A DNA stretch of 64,000 nt from Polytrichum commune (Eukaryota; Streptophyta; Polytrichopsida; Polytrichales; Polytrichaceae). How positions within the stretch are numbered: the stretch's first letter is position 1; each line of letters starts with the position of its first letter. Where the stretch lies: positions 28,394,001-28,458,000 of the forward strand of contig OX485803.1 in NCBI GenBank assembly GCA_950295325.1. Reading direction: 5' to 3'. The notes beneath the pieces were generated by a model. That model did no database searches and was not told the origin of the DNA. It worked only from the letters and a program-made list of their open reading frames with translations. This document shows positions 42,600 to 55,912 of the stretch, piece after piece. A program made the translations under genes and the position numbers.

Positions 42600-45040
42600 T
42601 TTGCTCAATATGGTTTATGGAATGTATATTATGTGGTTACACTTTAAATATTGTATGCAAAGAAAATTTATATACAAAGGTATTTTATATGTAAAAACAT
42701 CTTTTTACAGAGCTATTGTTTCATTATTTCATGTGTATTTTTATAGTTTGTTGTTTTCATCTGCAGGTGTAAACACTTTGAATACATTGCAAATTCGCTT
42801 AGTAGATGCCATCAAACATTTTAATCATTCTTGGTTGTCTTGTAAAAAAAATTCAAAAACATTATGAAAGAATACATGTATAACAAGAGGGCAATTGAAA
42901 TTTATAGATCAAATAGAGTGCAAAAATATAAATGATTTCAAGAAATAAATGAATAACTCGAAAGTAGAACAAATACATATTACAAATTCCAACAAGTGCA
43001 ACGGAATTATTTCACAAAATGTTATTCAATATACACTTATATCATGTCAAATAACATTAATTACTACACCAACAACAGATGGATCACAATACAAAAAAAA
43101 CTCAAAAGTTTATTGAAACAGATTATCAGCAATTTCAGAGTTTTTCTTGCGTTCTTCCAACAATCTATTAATTTTTTTAAGAATAGGGACAAAAAATTTG
43201 TAGCTCTCTTAGATAAATTTTAGTTATTGTTCTACTATATCACTGTCATTATTTATATATGAATCTGGTATACCAAATCTATTTCATATTTTGTACTGCC
43301 ACAAATTTTTTGCTAGTAAATTGTGCATAACTGTAGCTTTTCATATAATATCATTTTATAAAGATTTAATTTGATTTTTTTATTGAATCAACCTAATATT
43401 AATGGTAAATAGAATATACATAATAAATAATATATCGGTTGGGTAAGTTAGAAGTTAGAAATTAGCTTAGTAAGTAAATCCTAATAGAACAAGTAGCAAC
43501 GGATTATTATAAGATTATATCAGAATTAACTTAGTTAAAGGCAATAATCGAGTGGTTGGTAAGGCTAAGGGTTTAATATATTCCCAAATTCAAAATAACT
43601 ACGCGACAATACAATTATAAGAGTGGAGTGAAACGACATTTACTAGTAAGGATATCTCTTTGACTTAGCCGATTCGCCTCGAAGAGAGAAGATCCAATTT
43701 GACAAGTATCTTTTGACATTACTAAGTCAAAATATGATGAAGTTTTTTAGATGAGAAGAATCAATGGTGGCTCAAATAATTCATTGCGAAGGTAGACGTA
43801 ACGAGGCGCAATACCACGGAAGTGTTCAACTCCATCGCGTTACACAACCCTATTTAAGGGGTGTCGAAGCTCCTTCAACATCATCATTTTGGAAATTTTG
43901 GAAATTTTTCTCGGTTTCGAGCCTTTTGAGATCCAAACCCCTTCAAGCATAATTATTTTCTTCTCCAACCCAAATGTTTCCAAGTTCAATCAACCCTTAA
44001 TCGAAAGACCCGTTATTAGTATTTAGTATTTAGAGTGTTTGTGCCCCTCGAGAGGAAGTAGGTTGTTCTTATCATTCAAATAAAATATTTTCTCATAATT
44101 AATTTAATCTTTGTGTCTTTATATTGAAGTTACATTATAATTTTATTTTCTTATTAATGAAGTATTATTTATTCATATAGAATATCATATTAGTTAGTGA
44201 CTTTGAAACAAAAAAAAACAACGTAGTTCAGAAGCTTATCACGTATGACCTTCAAATCTGATTCCAACTTATCTTATATGCATAAATAGATGTTAAAGTA
44301 TTATTCCAATAAAATTAGTTTTATTAAAATCTAAAATTTTATCTAGAAATTATGAGCGTTTCCGTGGGACAGCTTCTATTGTGGTACTGCTAACTTTGTA
44401 GCTTCCCCCGGCTGGCTGGAGAGTCCATTTTCTATCATTTTTATATTTCTAGATAAGTCTCAAAGTTATGTCTTTATTCATATTAGTTTTGTTTGATTCT
44501 AAAATTTTGACTAAAAATTATAAACATTTTCGTGAGGCAGCTCACATAACCTTATTCCTTCTCAAATAGCTATAAATTCTAAAATATTTTATTAGCATTT
44601 GGTTACCTTTGTGTTGAATTTTAGTAGTTGAACTATATTAGAAGGGTCTAGATTGCCAATTTTAAAGAAACTAAGCTTAGGTTTGGCTAATTAGATGCTT
44701 AGGAGGCTAACTACAACCTTTTCATTCAAAAAACTTTCAAACCTTAGAAAATATTATTTGTGAACTAAGGGTAAACACGAATCAATCATTTGGATTGGAA
44801 ACCAAGGGGTGCCTACTTACCTCACATATTTGCCTTGTCATTTTTTTTCAATAAAAATATTTTTTTTTCTTCATCATTTATCACGTCTGAAATTGGAGCG
44901 TTATCCTTAGCCAAAATCTTTCTTCTCACTTCAGGAAGCTTCATTTTTTTGCTCCCACAGTTCACTTCCTTCTCATAATTTTCCCTCAGTAACTCTTCTA
45001 GCTAGTTAGTTTTCTTTTTCTACAATCCAATTTTCTTCAA
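42600..45040. other. AT-rich DNA without recognised genes
   Basis: Only short open frames are present, with no domain or repeat boundary that I can define. Confidence 0.45.
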
Positions 45041-45049
45041 TCCATTCAT

Positions 45050-45915
45050 TGTTTGCAATACATAAATTATACAACACTATACACGTAGCTACAATATATG
45101 TCATACTCCTCAATAATACCTCCGATCGCTTCATTATCAACTTCCATCTACCCTTCTGTATACCAAATGCATTTTCTACACACATTCTAGTTGAAGACTG
45201 GATGAAATTCCAATTTGTTTCTTTCCCATATAATACAGTGTTCCCTTCCCTTAAATGGATAGTACATCCACGGCCTCACCGGATACGCAACGTCTCCGAC
45301 AAGTTTGTATGGTTGGAATTCTTCCTCTATACATACTCGTATAATTTTTTGTCACCTGGAATACATCCAATCGTGTAGACTTCTTGCCCAACCGAATTCA
45401 TAATTCCAAATTATATAATCAAGTGCAACAATCATTTGTAAAATTGCTGAGTGTAATGATTTCCTATAGTATTAGTTTTTTCCACCGACTACTGGAGCTA
45501 AAACAGGAATATGCGAACCATTTATTGCCCCTATGACGTACGGTATACCATGCAATTGTTTAAATCTTGTAGCTAAAATCCTAAACTGTGATTCATCCAG
45601 AGTTTGTACAAAAACAAGCTGCAAATGTTCCTAACAACCCTACAAAATTCCCTCATCATTTTTGATAATGTGCTCTTACGAACTTCATACAATCTCCTAT
45701 GTTTTACAGTTCATCGCCGCTACTTAATTTGTCCAATGACATTGCTACTCTCTCTTCCATCGGTATAGTAAATAAAACAAGTTTCTTCTTTCCTCAAATA
45801 CGGGCCCAATTTCTCACACAAAAATCTAAATGTATTATATTTCATTCGAGTTCGCTTTCTAAACTTTCTCTCCGTCCACGATCCCAATAACAATCGTTCC
45901 ACAAATCCAGACATC
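45050..45915 (-). pseudogene. Decayed PIF/Harbinger (DDE_Tnp_4) transposase
   Basis: The minus strand reads, with stops and shifts, as a PIF/Harbinger nuclease. Upstream is RTRMKYNTFRFLCEKLGPYL (about 45790-45860). The catalytic-Glu region is CVENAFGIQKGRWKL (about 45130-45175), followed by TCIVLYNLCIANNE near 45060, the usual C-terminal block. Several in-frame stops lie between (45400-45720). PIF/Harbinger enzymes mobilise Tourist MITEs such as the one at 35768, but no direct link can be shown. Confidence 0.72.
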
Positions 45916-45926
45916 CATTATTGACT

Positions 45927-47129
45927 TCATATGTTTTTCTCTCTATGCCCTATACTCTCATAAACCAAGCTCAAAATTGCAACCTTCTTCCACTCTCCTT
46001 GTAAAAGCAATGTTTGAATGTCCACAACATGCTTCACAAGCATGTACAATAACATGTATAATCCTAAAAGCAACACAAGGCTCCTCCCCCTCTCATCCAT
46101 TGCAACCATGCTTACTGAAATCCAAAGTGAAAACAAGCACAAACAAGAAATGAGGTCAAGACAAGATTATTTAAGCCAATGAATTATTTGTCGTTTCCCC
46201 ATGAATGAAATTGTCATAAACACTCCCAAAATTTATCAATGTTGATAGAAATCCTCAACTTTTGGATGAATGTGTCCATACTTGAATGAAAACACGTAAC
46301 ATCGTATATATGTGGCTTCATCACTCCCACGATTGTCGCCACATTGGTTTTCTTGAAAATGAGAAGATGAACAACACACTGCCAAGGGGGTAATATTGAA
46401 AACATGCCCCCTAAAAGTTGGTTATTAATTCATCCCAATTTAAGCTTTCTAGAGTATTATGAACATGGCATCTAGGGGTTCATTTTGCTAGAAATAAAAT
46501 TGTCCAGGTATTACAACAATGATGAGCGTTTTCACCTCCTTCTCCTCCAGTTCACCCTCCTCCCGAGTAGGTGTTATGTAAACATTGACATGTGCAAGGT
46601 GTTGGCGTTATTTTTATTTTATTTGGAGGGGGGTGGGAGGTGGGGGGGGGGGGCTAAGCTTACTAGCTTTTCACTAGAAAACATTGAGCAACAAATGACG
46701 GGTGATGAGTCTTATTTAATGCTTCAAAGTAAAAAATTGTAAAAATCTTAGAATCAAATTATGTTCATTTTGAAAAAATACTACATGTATTTCAAGAAAA
46801 TTTATCAAACATACATCACATAATTATACGCAATACTCCATTATTAATCCTAAATCCCTTTATCTCAAGTGCTTCATATCTCAACAAGGGAGTGACCCCA
46901 ACATATTTAGTACAGGCTTTTGAAATTTCATCACTAATTCAATTACCTTGATTTGATGCGGTGCACATTATAATGGACTAACAAAGTATTCTTCAAACCA
47001 TAGAAGTTAGTGTAGTATGCAAGGTGTTAGATCTTACAATGTAACACGTGCTTAAAACTTACAATACATCATTTCATGTGGACTTGCACACATGTTCTCT
47101 TTGAGAGTGGTGGCGGAACGATGTGCAAG
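45927..47129. other. Intergenic, no recognised gene
   Basis: A G-rich run lies at 46625-46655. Small open frames on both strands have no recognised domain. Confidence 0.45.
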
Positions 47130-47141
47130 GAATCTCATGAT

Positions 47142-47351
47142 TTTTTATTTTTTTATTTTTTTATTTTTTTATTTTTTTGAGACAGAAGGCCAACAGGCCA
47201 ACGCCAAAGCACAGGAGGCAGTTGACCACCTGGCAAGTTTCCGTCAAGTAGAGAAGAGATTTCACAGCCGGGATTCGAACCGCCAACCTCTTCCTTGAGA
47301 TTTGGGTATCTCTCCACCATCATCCGGTAGTTTAAGGTCATCTCGGACCAG
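47142..47351 (-). mobile_element. tRNA-like SINE copy 2, 12-bp TSD
   Basis: 210 bp on the minus strand, with a perfect pol III B-box-like GGTTCGAATCC around 47272-47282 and an A-rich (TAAAAAAA)n tail at 47142-47178. The 12-bp duplication GAATCTCATGAT is at 47130-47141 and 47352-47363. This is the best-preserved copy. An internal A-box-like segment (about gatgatggtggagag) lies some 35 bp before the B box. Confidence 0.85.
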
Positions 47352-47459
47352 AATCTCATGATCTTCACAAAGCAAAAACTTTGTAAGGCACATAATTTGC
47401 TTGCTTCGACAATGGCAACAAAATACAAAAGCTCCACCATTTAACAACAACAACTGATT

Positions 47460-48739
47460 TAGTGCATCATTGAATAGGTGTTTGATTTAGAAGGAGGAAA
47501 GGTGACCTCATAAGGCCCACATACCTTATGAAGATTCTCTCGTCGTCAAAAAAGTTAGCAACTATACAATCTATTAGTAGTTTTTTTTTTAAAAAACTTC
47601 ATTGTAAAATAAATTGTTTCAAGATTACATCATATTCTTTACCTGTGTTTACGCCCTCTCAATCTGGCAAGTTTTTGCATCACTGATTCACTGTGGGGAG
47701 TGATTCTACCATGCATCCAATATTGCCTGTAGGGCTAGATCCTCTATTTTATTGATAGGTTATTTATTACAAGATTCAACATTCTTAAGTTGTAAGTTTT
47801 TGATACAAAAATAGCCTGAAGAGGTATAGTAGCTCTGTGTCACTCAAGGCGCTTTGAATGGGGCATGTGTAGGTATGCCTTTATTTTTATTTTATTTTAA
47901 AATATGCATTTTAAAATACTCGGAACAAATTGAGGTTTTTCTATTAATTTTTTTTTTACTACTACAGTCAGTCCAGGTCAATAAGACAAAAGTATTGTAG
48001 TTCTCTAGTAGCTTGGGCACCTATCTGCTCAATAATTGATTATAGTGGGAAGGTAAGTTAGGCAACCCAAAAAACAATTTTCTAAAATTGGGCAGCTTCA
48101 AAAAGTAACTTAAATTAAGTTAGACATTCATCCAAGTCATTTCCATAATTCATGGATGGTTTTCTAGAGTTCATCTATGTTGGCAACGATTAACCAAAAC
48201 ACTTCCCTTAACCAACATGATACCTTTGTCACCCGGGAGATCGTTGGTGTTATAGATCATGATCTTGCAATGTTACATGTACCTTCGTCACCTGGGAGAG
48301 TAAAGGAACCATCCATGTAGTAATTGTGTTGTGGGGGGTATTGCAGAAGGAGTATGGTGGTAATGGAGGGTGCAAGTCCAAGTGGGATGATGGTGGGGGG
48401 AAGTGAAGGTGGGGTGAGGGTCTATATCCATGATTTGGAGGGCTTTATGGGTAATGTGGTAGAGGTGGTTGGTAGTAGGGGATGTGTGTAAGAGGGATTA
48501 AGGTAGAAATACTATAAACCGCGAACTACCCTCTACCCGTGTAGTAGACTTTCGTTAGAATAGTGAACTACCTTTTCTGAAACTAATAATTGCGAGGCTG
48601 GCAGCTTAAAATGCATGTACTATCAGTTTAGCCAAATTTAGCCATGTTTGACTATCATCAATCATAGTTTAATGTACTCATGAGTTAACCGCTTTAGGTA
48701 TTAACTGTGTGGAAATGAGCATTACCGTGTTTGGTTTAA
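47460..48739. other. Intergenic, no recognised gene
   Basis: AT-rich DNA with a G-rich stretch at 48330-48490; nothing coding is supported. Confidence 0.45.
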
Positions 48740-48747
48740 GGAGAATC

Positions 48748-49242
48748 CCCAGGGAGTGCACTGTTCAAGTACTGTATTTATACACGTGGGTGCACAAAAG
48801 GGGTATTATTTAAAACAAGCATGTACAAAATGTACGTACAAGAGACATATTGCTATTAAGCAAGAAGTAGATATACACGAGGCTATAGAAAAATATATGT
48901 AAAGTACGCATTTACGCGTTTACGCGTTCAAGTTAGACCTGGACCAAGAATCATGTGTTTTTTCATCCACTAAGTAACGACTTTATAACTAAAAATCCAT
49001 GATTTGATATTATACATATAATAGGGCCATATTTTTGCATTTCCAAACATTTGTACACATGTTATACACAATTTCTGTATTTGTTTTTGGACCCTTGTGT
49101 ATGTATGGAAATGTATTTTGAAGCAATGAGATTTGTAAGTATATTGCTTGATTTTAGCAAAAATAAAATGTATACAGGGGTATTTAATAAGGGGCATGCA
49201 CGCACGTGATGCTTGGTTTTAATGAATAGTGCACACCCTGGG
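48748..49242. mobile_element. GTGCAC-family element, 495 bp, 8-bp TSD
   Basis: Ends CCCAGGGAGTGCACTGTTCA and, inverted, CCCAGGGTGTGCACTATTCA. The duplication GGAGAATC is at 48740-48747 and 49243-49250. Related to 39188-40121. Confidence 0.9.
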
Positions 49243-49679
49243 GGAGAATCTAGTGAACAAGTAGGGGGGTTTGACAAACTTTCCACCTTGAAAAATTGTA
49301 GAATTTCTTTTACAAGGAATAAAATAATATGAAACAACTTGCATTCTTCATGAATCCTTCACTTCTATCTTGGAAAATTATCTCATAATTTAAGATCATA
49401 TCTTCAATGCGAATCACCTTATTTTCACGGTTTATGGTATCTCTACCTTATAAGGGAGGAGGCTTGTGAGAGAGATGTGATGTGGGGGGAAATGGGAATC
49501 AAGGGAATAATGGACACATACAATGGTGGTAGGGAGAGGGCTGGGGCGAACCAACCCATACACTGGTTCCTTGGAGGCAAGGGGGTTTAGGCATCCAACA
49601 AGGAACGAGTGTATGGTTTGGTTTGCCCAAATCTAGGGAGAGGCTCTTTGTGTTTGTAACAAGTGGCAGTGATCTGGAA

Positions 49680-50105
49680 ATTTTTGGGCATAACCGGTTG
49701 AGATCGTAGTGTTTGCTAGTCCAACCGGTTACATGTTGACATCCTCCGGTTCTCCTTTATTAAATTGAGGTATATTCTACAAATTCCTCTAAAATGATCG
49801 GTAATTTTCCTACAGTCTTGAACTTCAACCAATTATTGGTCCAAGACGACCCTAAACTACCGGATGATGATGGAGAGATACCCAAATCTCAAGGAAGAGG
49901 TTGGCGGTTTGATTCCCGGCTGTGAAATCTCCTCTCTACTTGACGGAAAACTTGTCAAATGGTCAACTGCCTCCTGTGCTTTGACGCTGGCCTATCAACC
50001 TTCTGTCACATCAAAAATTTAAAAAAAATTTAAAATTCAACTAGATATTTCTCAAACTCAACCGGTTCATCTATAACTAACTGCCGGTTCTCCCCGATCA
50101 TTGAT
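49680..50105 (-). repeat. CCGGTT-family repeat split by a SINE
   Basis: The minus-strand copy matches the repeat at 55060-55265. It is interrupted by the SINE at 49838-50035. Confidence 0.65.
49838..50035 (+). mobile_element. tRNA-like SINE copy 3
   Basis: Plus-strand copy with B box ggtttgattcc (one change from the 47-kb copy), the shared 3' text (cttgtcaaatggtcaactgcctcc) and an A-rich tail. The 14-bp duplication has three differences (ttcaaccaattatt 49824-49837; ttcaactagatatt 50036-50049). Confidence 0.75.
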
Positions 50106-50389
50106 AGGTGGGTAGGAATTGGGGTGGGTGGCAATTCATGAGGGGGAATAGTAGCCACGAGGTGGACTTGGGGAAGTGCCAAGTATTGAAGTGTAGTGGA
50201 AAGTCTAGTCCTCATGATTGAGTATAACTATGTTGTGTGTATTGGGACTTTGATGGGATGCCATGAGGTCATGTGACGGCAGGTGCAGTCATTTTGGAAC
50301 TCAGTAGTGGGCCCAGTGCTCAAGACCAGCTTGGAAGTTTTTCAATAGGACTATGTCGCAAGAAACAACTACCGTCTAACTTAGTGTCA

Positions 50390-50630
50390 CAAATGAACTG
50401 GGAGAACCGACCACGCGTTCCAGATGTACCAGTTGAGTTTGAGAAATAAGTGGTTGGAATTCAAGACTTCAGGAACACTACCGACCACTTTTAAAAGGAA
50501 TCTATGAAGTATACCTCAATTGTAATAAAGAAAAATTTGAAAAATGTTAACATGTAACCGGCTAGACTTGGGAACAATAGGATTTTGAGTGATTGTGTCC
50601 AACAATCTCTTTGGGCATTGCTAACATCCA
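50390..50630 (+). repeat. CCGGTT-family repeat copy
   Basis: Shares gttgagtttgagaaataagtggttg, ttcaagacttcagga, gttaacatgtaaccgg and ctttgggcattgct with the other copies. Confidence 0.65.
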
Positions 50631-50639
50631 TTGTCATTG

Positions 50640-53386
50640 CACACTTTGTCGGTATTCGGTCACTCACATCTCGCAGTGACATCGTAACCTTCTAGAGTCG
50701 AACCACATGTTCTTGATCAAGAGCCCATTGGGAATTCATAGGGTACCAAAATTTCGATGAGGTTGGGATTGATTTAGGTAATTTCTTTTCGTGGGTGGTT
50801 CAAATTAGGTTCCACGTTTCATGGCTTGGGTTTTCGTGCATAGCAAGAAATGATTGCCAATTGTCATGTTGATTAGAGCATGAGTTAGTGCGAATGTCAA
50901 AATTTTCATAACTAATCAGAAGCGACTATTTCCAAAAAGTAGGGGTGTGTAGGTCATAATCTAGACCCCATGAAGGTATTAATTTTCACTTCTATGGAAG
51001 TTTTTAGCATATGCTTACAATCCAAAGAAACTCCAAAAGAGTGTTTAATACTTAAAACGCTTCTAGGCTCAACTCCAAAATTCCAAGTAGTTGTGGGTGC
51101 TATAGGGAGGAAGACGGATTGCATGCAATTTCTAGGGTTGAAGAAGAAAGCTCACAATCCGGTCACAATGGAAGTTTTTTTTTTGGGTGTTGATCAACAA
51201 CAATGCACACCTTTCTTGCGAACTTGTACACCAACGGATCTTGGTTTCTAAGTCTCCTACTTCGGTTATGGTATCACCATGGAATCGATAGTGACACATG
51301 CCCCTGGTTTTGAGTGTTAAAGTGAGGAGGAATTCGTCTCAAAATATGCAGTTATGGCAAACTCTAGACATTGGTAATGTATTTTGGCCAATTTGTAGCT
51401 TCAATTTAAGAATAGTTTTTCAATTTAAGGAATGAAATTATTGAAAATTTTGCAATCCTCCTGACTTCTCTCTTCCTACATGGAAAAAAATTGCATTGCC
51501 TTATACTTCTCCATATATGGCGTAGAATCTCTTAAGTAATCAATTATGGGCGGCTCTACCTTATCTTACATGGTCATTGTGCATCATGGCCAACATTGCT
51601 CAGCTGATGAGATATGTTCAACTACCATGACTTCAAATTTAGTGTGAAGGAGTGAAATTATGGCATATGTAGTCTTTATTATTGAATCTACTCTTGGGCC
51701 CATGAACACACCTCATCAATTGAGTAATGTTGTGGCAAATCACGTCAAACATCTACCTGAAAAAACAATTTCAAAAAATCATGCACCGGCTGGGATTAGA
51801 CATTGTGGAGTTTTGTGACATACTCATAATGCCAATCACTTTTACATAGCACATGCCACCCTCAATAATACACAACACGTTTGATTTAGTGTGGTGCACA
51901 TTATTCATTATTGACCCATGCATATGACCTGGCATTTACTAAATGGCAACCAAAGAACACGAGCATGGGATGCATGAGAAGTCATGGATGTTGTTATGAT
52001 CAACATGGCACATCAATCTTGTGGTGTATTGGTTTCATTTGAGAATCATCATTATAATGTCTCAAATATTCTCCCTAAGTACATGATGTACGGGACTTGT
52101 TCAATTCATACCCTTTTTGTGCACCCATATGGGTAGGTACTCCAATATCGAATCATAGAGATCACCCTTGGGGGCCGGGATAATTAAAGTTTTCATCATT
52201 CTCCTAGTCCCCCCCCCCAATAATAGTTTGTTATGCAATTCACATGTATTGACAATACATAAGACTCTCTCAAATGCAATACAAATTTGGACAGTTCTTT
52301 TGTCCAAAATTACTTATATCACGAGTAAGACAATCTTGCCATTTATAGGGCTAGTGTCCCATTCCAAGAGATACATAAATTCAAGAGAAGAGTAAATGCC
52401 AAGTATGATAGCAACGAGACACCCATGTACTCAAGTTGTATATGGGCCCTATAGCCCTTTCTGCAGGCCATTTGTTCATGGACAAGAACTGAGCTCAAGG
52501 AATGCTTTCTAAATGAATAGACCAACACAAGGGAGATGCCAGAAGTGTTATCCAACTGGTTGTATAAAAACATGTGTGCTTGAATCCAACATACTTAGAT
52601 GTAACATACACTTCAATCTAGTAGTTGAGGCCACCCAAATTCCCATACACATATATAACCAAATGAGAACAATCTTACTTTACCCAAAGCATCTCCCATC
52701 CTAAAGGAACACCTAAATCAAACAGTTTTGCATAGTTCCTCTTTTGTCTGTAGCCTTATTCTCCCAAATCATCTTCACTAAGAACTCGCATATATACACC
52801 ACAAAAGCAAAATTATGAAAGGTTTTCCCCAACATTGACACTCTCAAACATGTCACACATTTAAAGCAGCGTGACATGGTAACACCTGCATCCCGAATCA
52901 GAAGCAAAACAAAGGGTGTGGGTTCAAGTGACCAATTAACACTGTCTTTTGGATCTTCAAGTAAACCTTGGACATTAATTGTAGACCTTGATAGAATATG
53001 AAGTTGTTTTACCCTAAAAACCCCAACAAAGTAAAGACAAATGTGCAATATTGTATACCTGAAGAGGCTTGAGACTCATTTACTCTGTCAGATACTCTAA
53101 ATGAGTCATTCAAACCTCTTGAAGTTGCCAGTGGCCTCCCTCTGTGTCCAATCAATGATGCTGATGAAGTGGACTTCAATGTTGCCCAATAACTTCAATT
53201 TTGGTAAGCTTGATGCCATATACATTAATCTCCCGCTTAAGTCCGCACCCGTTCAAGTACGCATCCCGGTTAAGTGCGCAAATTTTTTGGACAAAAATTA
53301 GGGTTCATACTTTATTGTTTGAACATGTCATGCAAAGTCATTTGCTGCAAAAGCATGAGTTTTTTTATGCTTGACATTCAATGTCA
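50640..53386. other. AT-rich DNA without recognised genes
   Basis: Open frames at 50970-51251 (plus, 93 codons) and 52713-53048 (minus, 111 codons) have no recognisable domain and I do not support them as genes. Confidence 0.4.
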
Positions 53387-54530
53387 GGGGCGGTTTACAC
53401 TATGGACCATGAAGTCGTCCCACGTAAGAGGCCTATTTTGCGTGGGACGACTTCATGGGACGACTTCCATGGTCCGAGTTACTAAAATATTAGTTTTCAT
53501 GGTTCATGGGCCCTTCACTAGGTGTAAACCGAATGTGGACCAAGAGGAATGACCACACACCAAAAAGTGAAGGTGCTGATTTTTTTAATACATGCCCAAA
53601 AAGGGCAATTTTGAAAAAAAATTAAGTTTGATCATTCCTTGTCTTCTCTTGGGCTTCACTTGTCTTCACTTGTCTTCACTTCTTGTTAAATGTGTCGAAG
53701 ATGTGGCTTACAAATCTTCTCATAACATTTTTTTCTAAATAAAATAAAATGAGCAATTTAATTTGTACATGCTCAATGTAATTTACATGTGACATGTACC
53801 TTGTGTTGTCACTACACTAAATAGGATATTTAGTGTTTGATTATATTTAATGTTGTTACCACCCTACCTTGCTCAACACTAATTTTCAATTCTTTGATAA
53901 TTAAGGTTAGAAGATTTCCCATTGCACTTCTTTTGACTACCCTGATCTACAATCACTAAACCACTACAGATTTTTCTTTTTTGTTTTGCAACTGCATTTT
54001 GTAAGAATATTGGGGTGTGTAATATACCGTTGGAAAGGTATTTTCAAGACCTTTCCAACGGTATATTACAAGCCCCAAAAATCCAAACATTACATTTGGT
54101 AGACCAAAAAAACAAATATGCACTTGAATTCTTGAGTTCTAGATGTCCCGCGTTGTTTGGTGAAACACGTGTGAGCCGGTTTAAGGGGTAGGGCAAGGTA
54201 GTGCTGGTATGTCTCATGGGCTATGGTATAATTAAGGTGCTTAAAAGGTAGATTCATTAAAAATTTATTGAAATGGTATTTCTTTGACATGGGCCCTTGC
54301 CTTTTCCTACCAGACCACCTCTCTTGCCTCTCTCAACGCAAAACCCGTTGGACCATGTCAGTGCATTTATTAGGCCTTAAAAATTATATTTTGGGGACCT
54401 CGACCTCCATGGTCCCTCTGCCATTTTTTCCTTAGTGTAAACCGAAGTTGTCCCGGGAGAACTTCAACAGCCAATCAGCTGCCTTGCAGAGCCCTAGTCC
54501 AACTTCATGGTCCATAGTGTAAACCGCCCC
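53387..54530. mobile_element. 1.1-kb TIR element, TCA duplication
   Basis: Inverted repeats of 29 bp (outer bases GGGGCGGTTTACACTATGG) bound 1144 bp. The 3-bp TCA is at 53384-53386 and 54531-54533. A truncated relative is at 41375. No transposase is recognised. A 3-bp target fits PIF/Harbinger or CACTA; the ends do not begin CACTA. Confidence 0.75.
54019..54069. repeat. Perfect 21-bp-arm hairpin
   Basis: The arms 54019-54039 and 54049-54069 (starting GTAATATACCGTTGG) are perfect inverses around a 9-nt loop, inside the 53387-54530 element. Confidence 0.85.
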
Positions 54531-54533
54531 TCA

Positions 54534-55059
54534 GTTTGTTAACATTTCGATGAAATGTCTCAAACGATCATCGCAGGTCATCATACATCTATCCAAATTT
54601 TGTTTGAACATTGGAGCAAAAGCAATTGCTCGTCGATGTCGAGGACAATGTTGTATAGAGCTTCAAAGCCTTTGAAGTCGGTAGCACTTTCAGATTCATC
54701 AAATGTCTCGATAGCTGGATTTCACCATCGATAGGTGGTTCTTCTTCAACTCGCATTGTTTCCATAACTTCATCAACGTCCTCCAACATAACAACACAAT
54801 ATTCTTTGTTGTTTGCGTCATCAATATTTGAAAAACCGCTCATTTCTTTTGATTTCACATTGTTGGGCTTCAGTCAAGCAGGTTGCCTCAGGTTTCATAT
54901 GTTTCTCATTGAGATTCATCGAACCAGAGGGTCTAGAAAGCAATATGAGTAAAGTATGCACCTACCAACTAAGTGCACACCAATAGCTCCAATTCAAGTG
55001 CGTACTTAAGCAGGAGATTACTGTAGGTGGTTATCTAGATTGGTCCTAAGCTATGTCTA
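54534..55059. other. Short intergenic region
   Basis: A minus-strand open frame (54589-54858, 89 codons, acidic: VMLEDVDEVMETMRVEEEPP) looks protein-like but matches no family I recognise; it may be a transposase remnant. Confidence 0.35.
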
Positions 55060-55265
55060 GGAAGAACCAACAGTTAGTTACAAATGATCCGGTTGAGTTT
55101 GAAAATTAACCGATTGAAGTCGGAGACTTTAGGAGAAATACCGATCATTTTAGAGGAATCTATAAAATATATCTCAAATGAATAAAGCAAAACCGAAAGA
55201 TGTCAACATGTAAACGACTGGATTTAAAATCACCAGGATCTTGACCAACTATGCCCAAAAACTTC
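55060..55265 (+). repeat. CCGGTT-family repeat, intact-looking copy
   Basis: An uninterrupted copy that shows the pre-insertion sequence for the SINEs at 40704 and 49838. Confidence 0.65.
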
Positions 55266-55912
55266 CCAGGCAATGGTCCTGACTCCTAAGGTTCCTTTGT
55301 GATGGGCAGTATACAAAGATTTTGCCAAAGATAGTGCATCGAACTTTATACCAAAATGACTTCAACAACTTTGAGTGTGTGTCTCCAACCACAACAAATG
55401 TAACAACAATGGATATCACTGAGTTATTCACAATTTGTGCAGTAGACCCTTCTTTAATTGCTTTGTGATTCGTAGTTGTCAAAATTAGTGTTTTTCTAGG
55501 TTTATCTTGGGCGTGATTGTCATAACTGACAGGGCGCAAGCACGGTCAAGTACACAACTTCATTACCTTGCATAAGTTTAAGTGAAAGTGATTTAAAATT
55601 ATATATTAAATTTGAATTTTGTGAAGGAAAAAATGCTAAACATTTGAAAAGCACATTGGTTTACAAAGTCAAGTAATTTATGTTGCCAAATACATATTTT
55701 AGAAGACGGTGCAAGTGGTGTGCAAGTAGATATGTTGACCACGTAATTATCTAAAATTTGTTTAAAACATGATAAAATTACATTAAATTGTTGTTTTTCT
55801 ACAAATTTTTGTAATGCTACCCTTGAACTTATCATGAATTCATGAATATGAAAAAATTCCAACTTCAAATTATTTAAGGTCATGAATCTATGTTCAAAAC
55901 CATAATTAGCCA

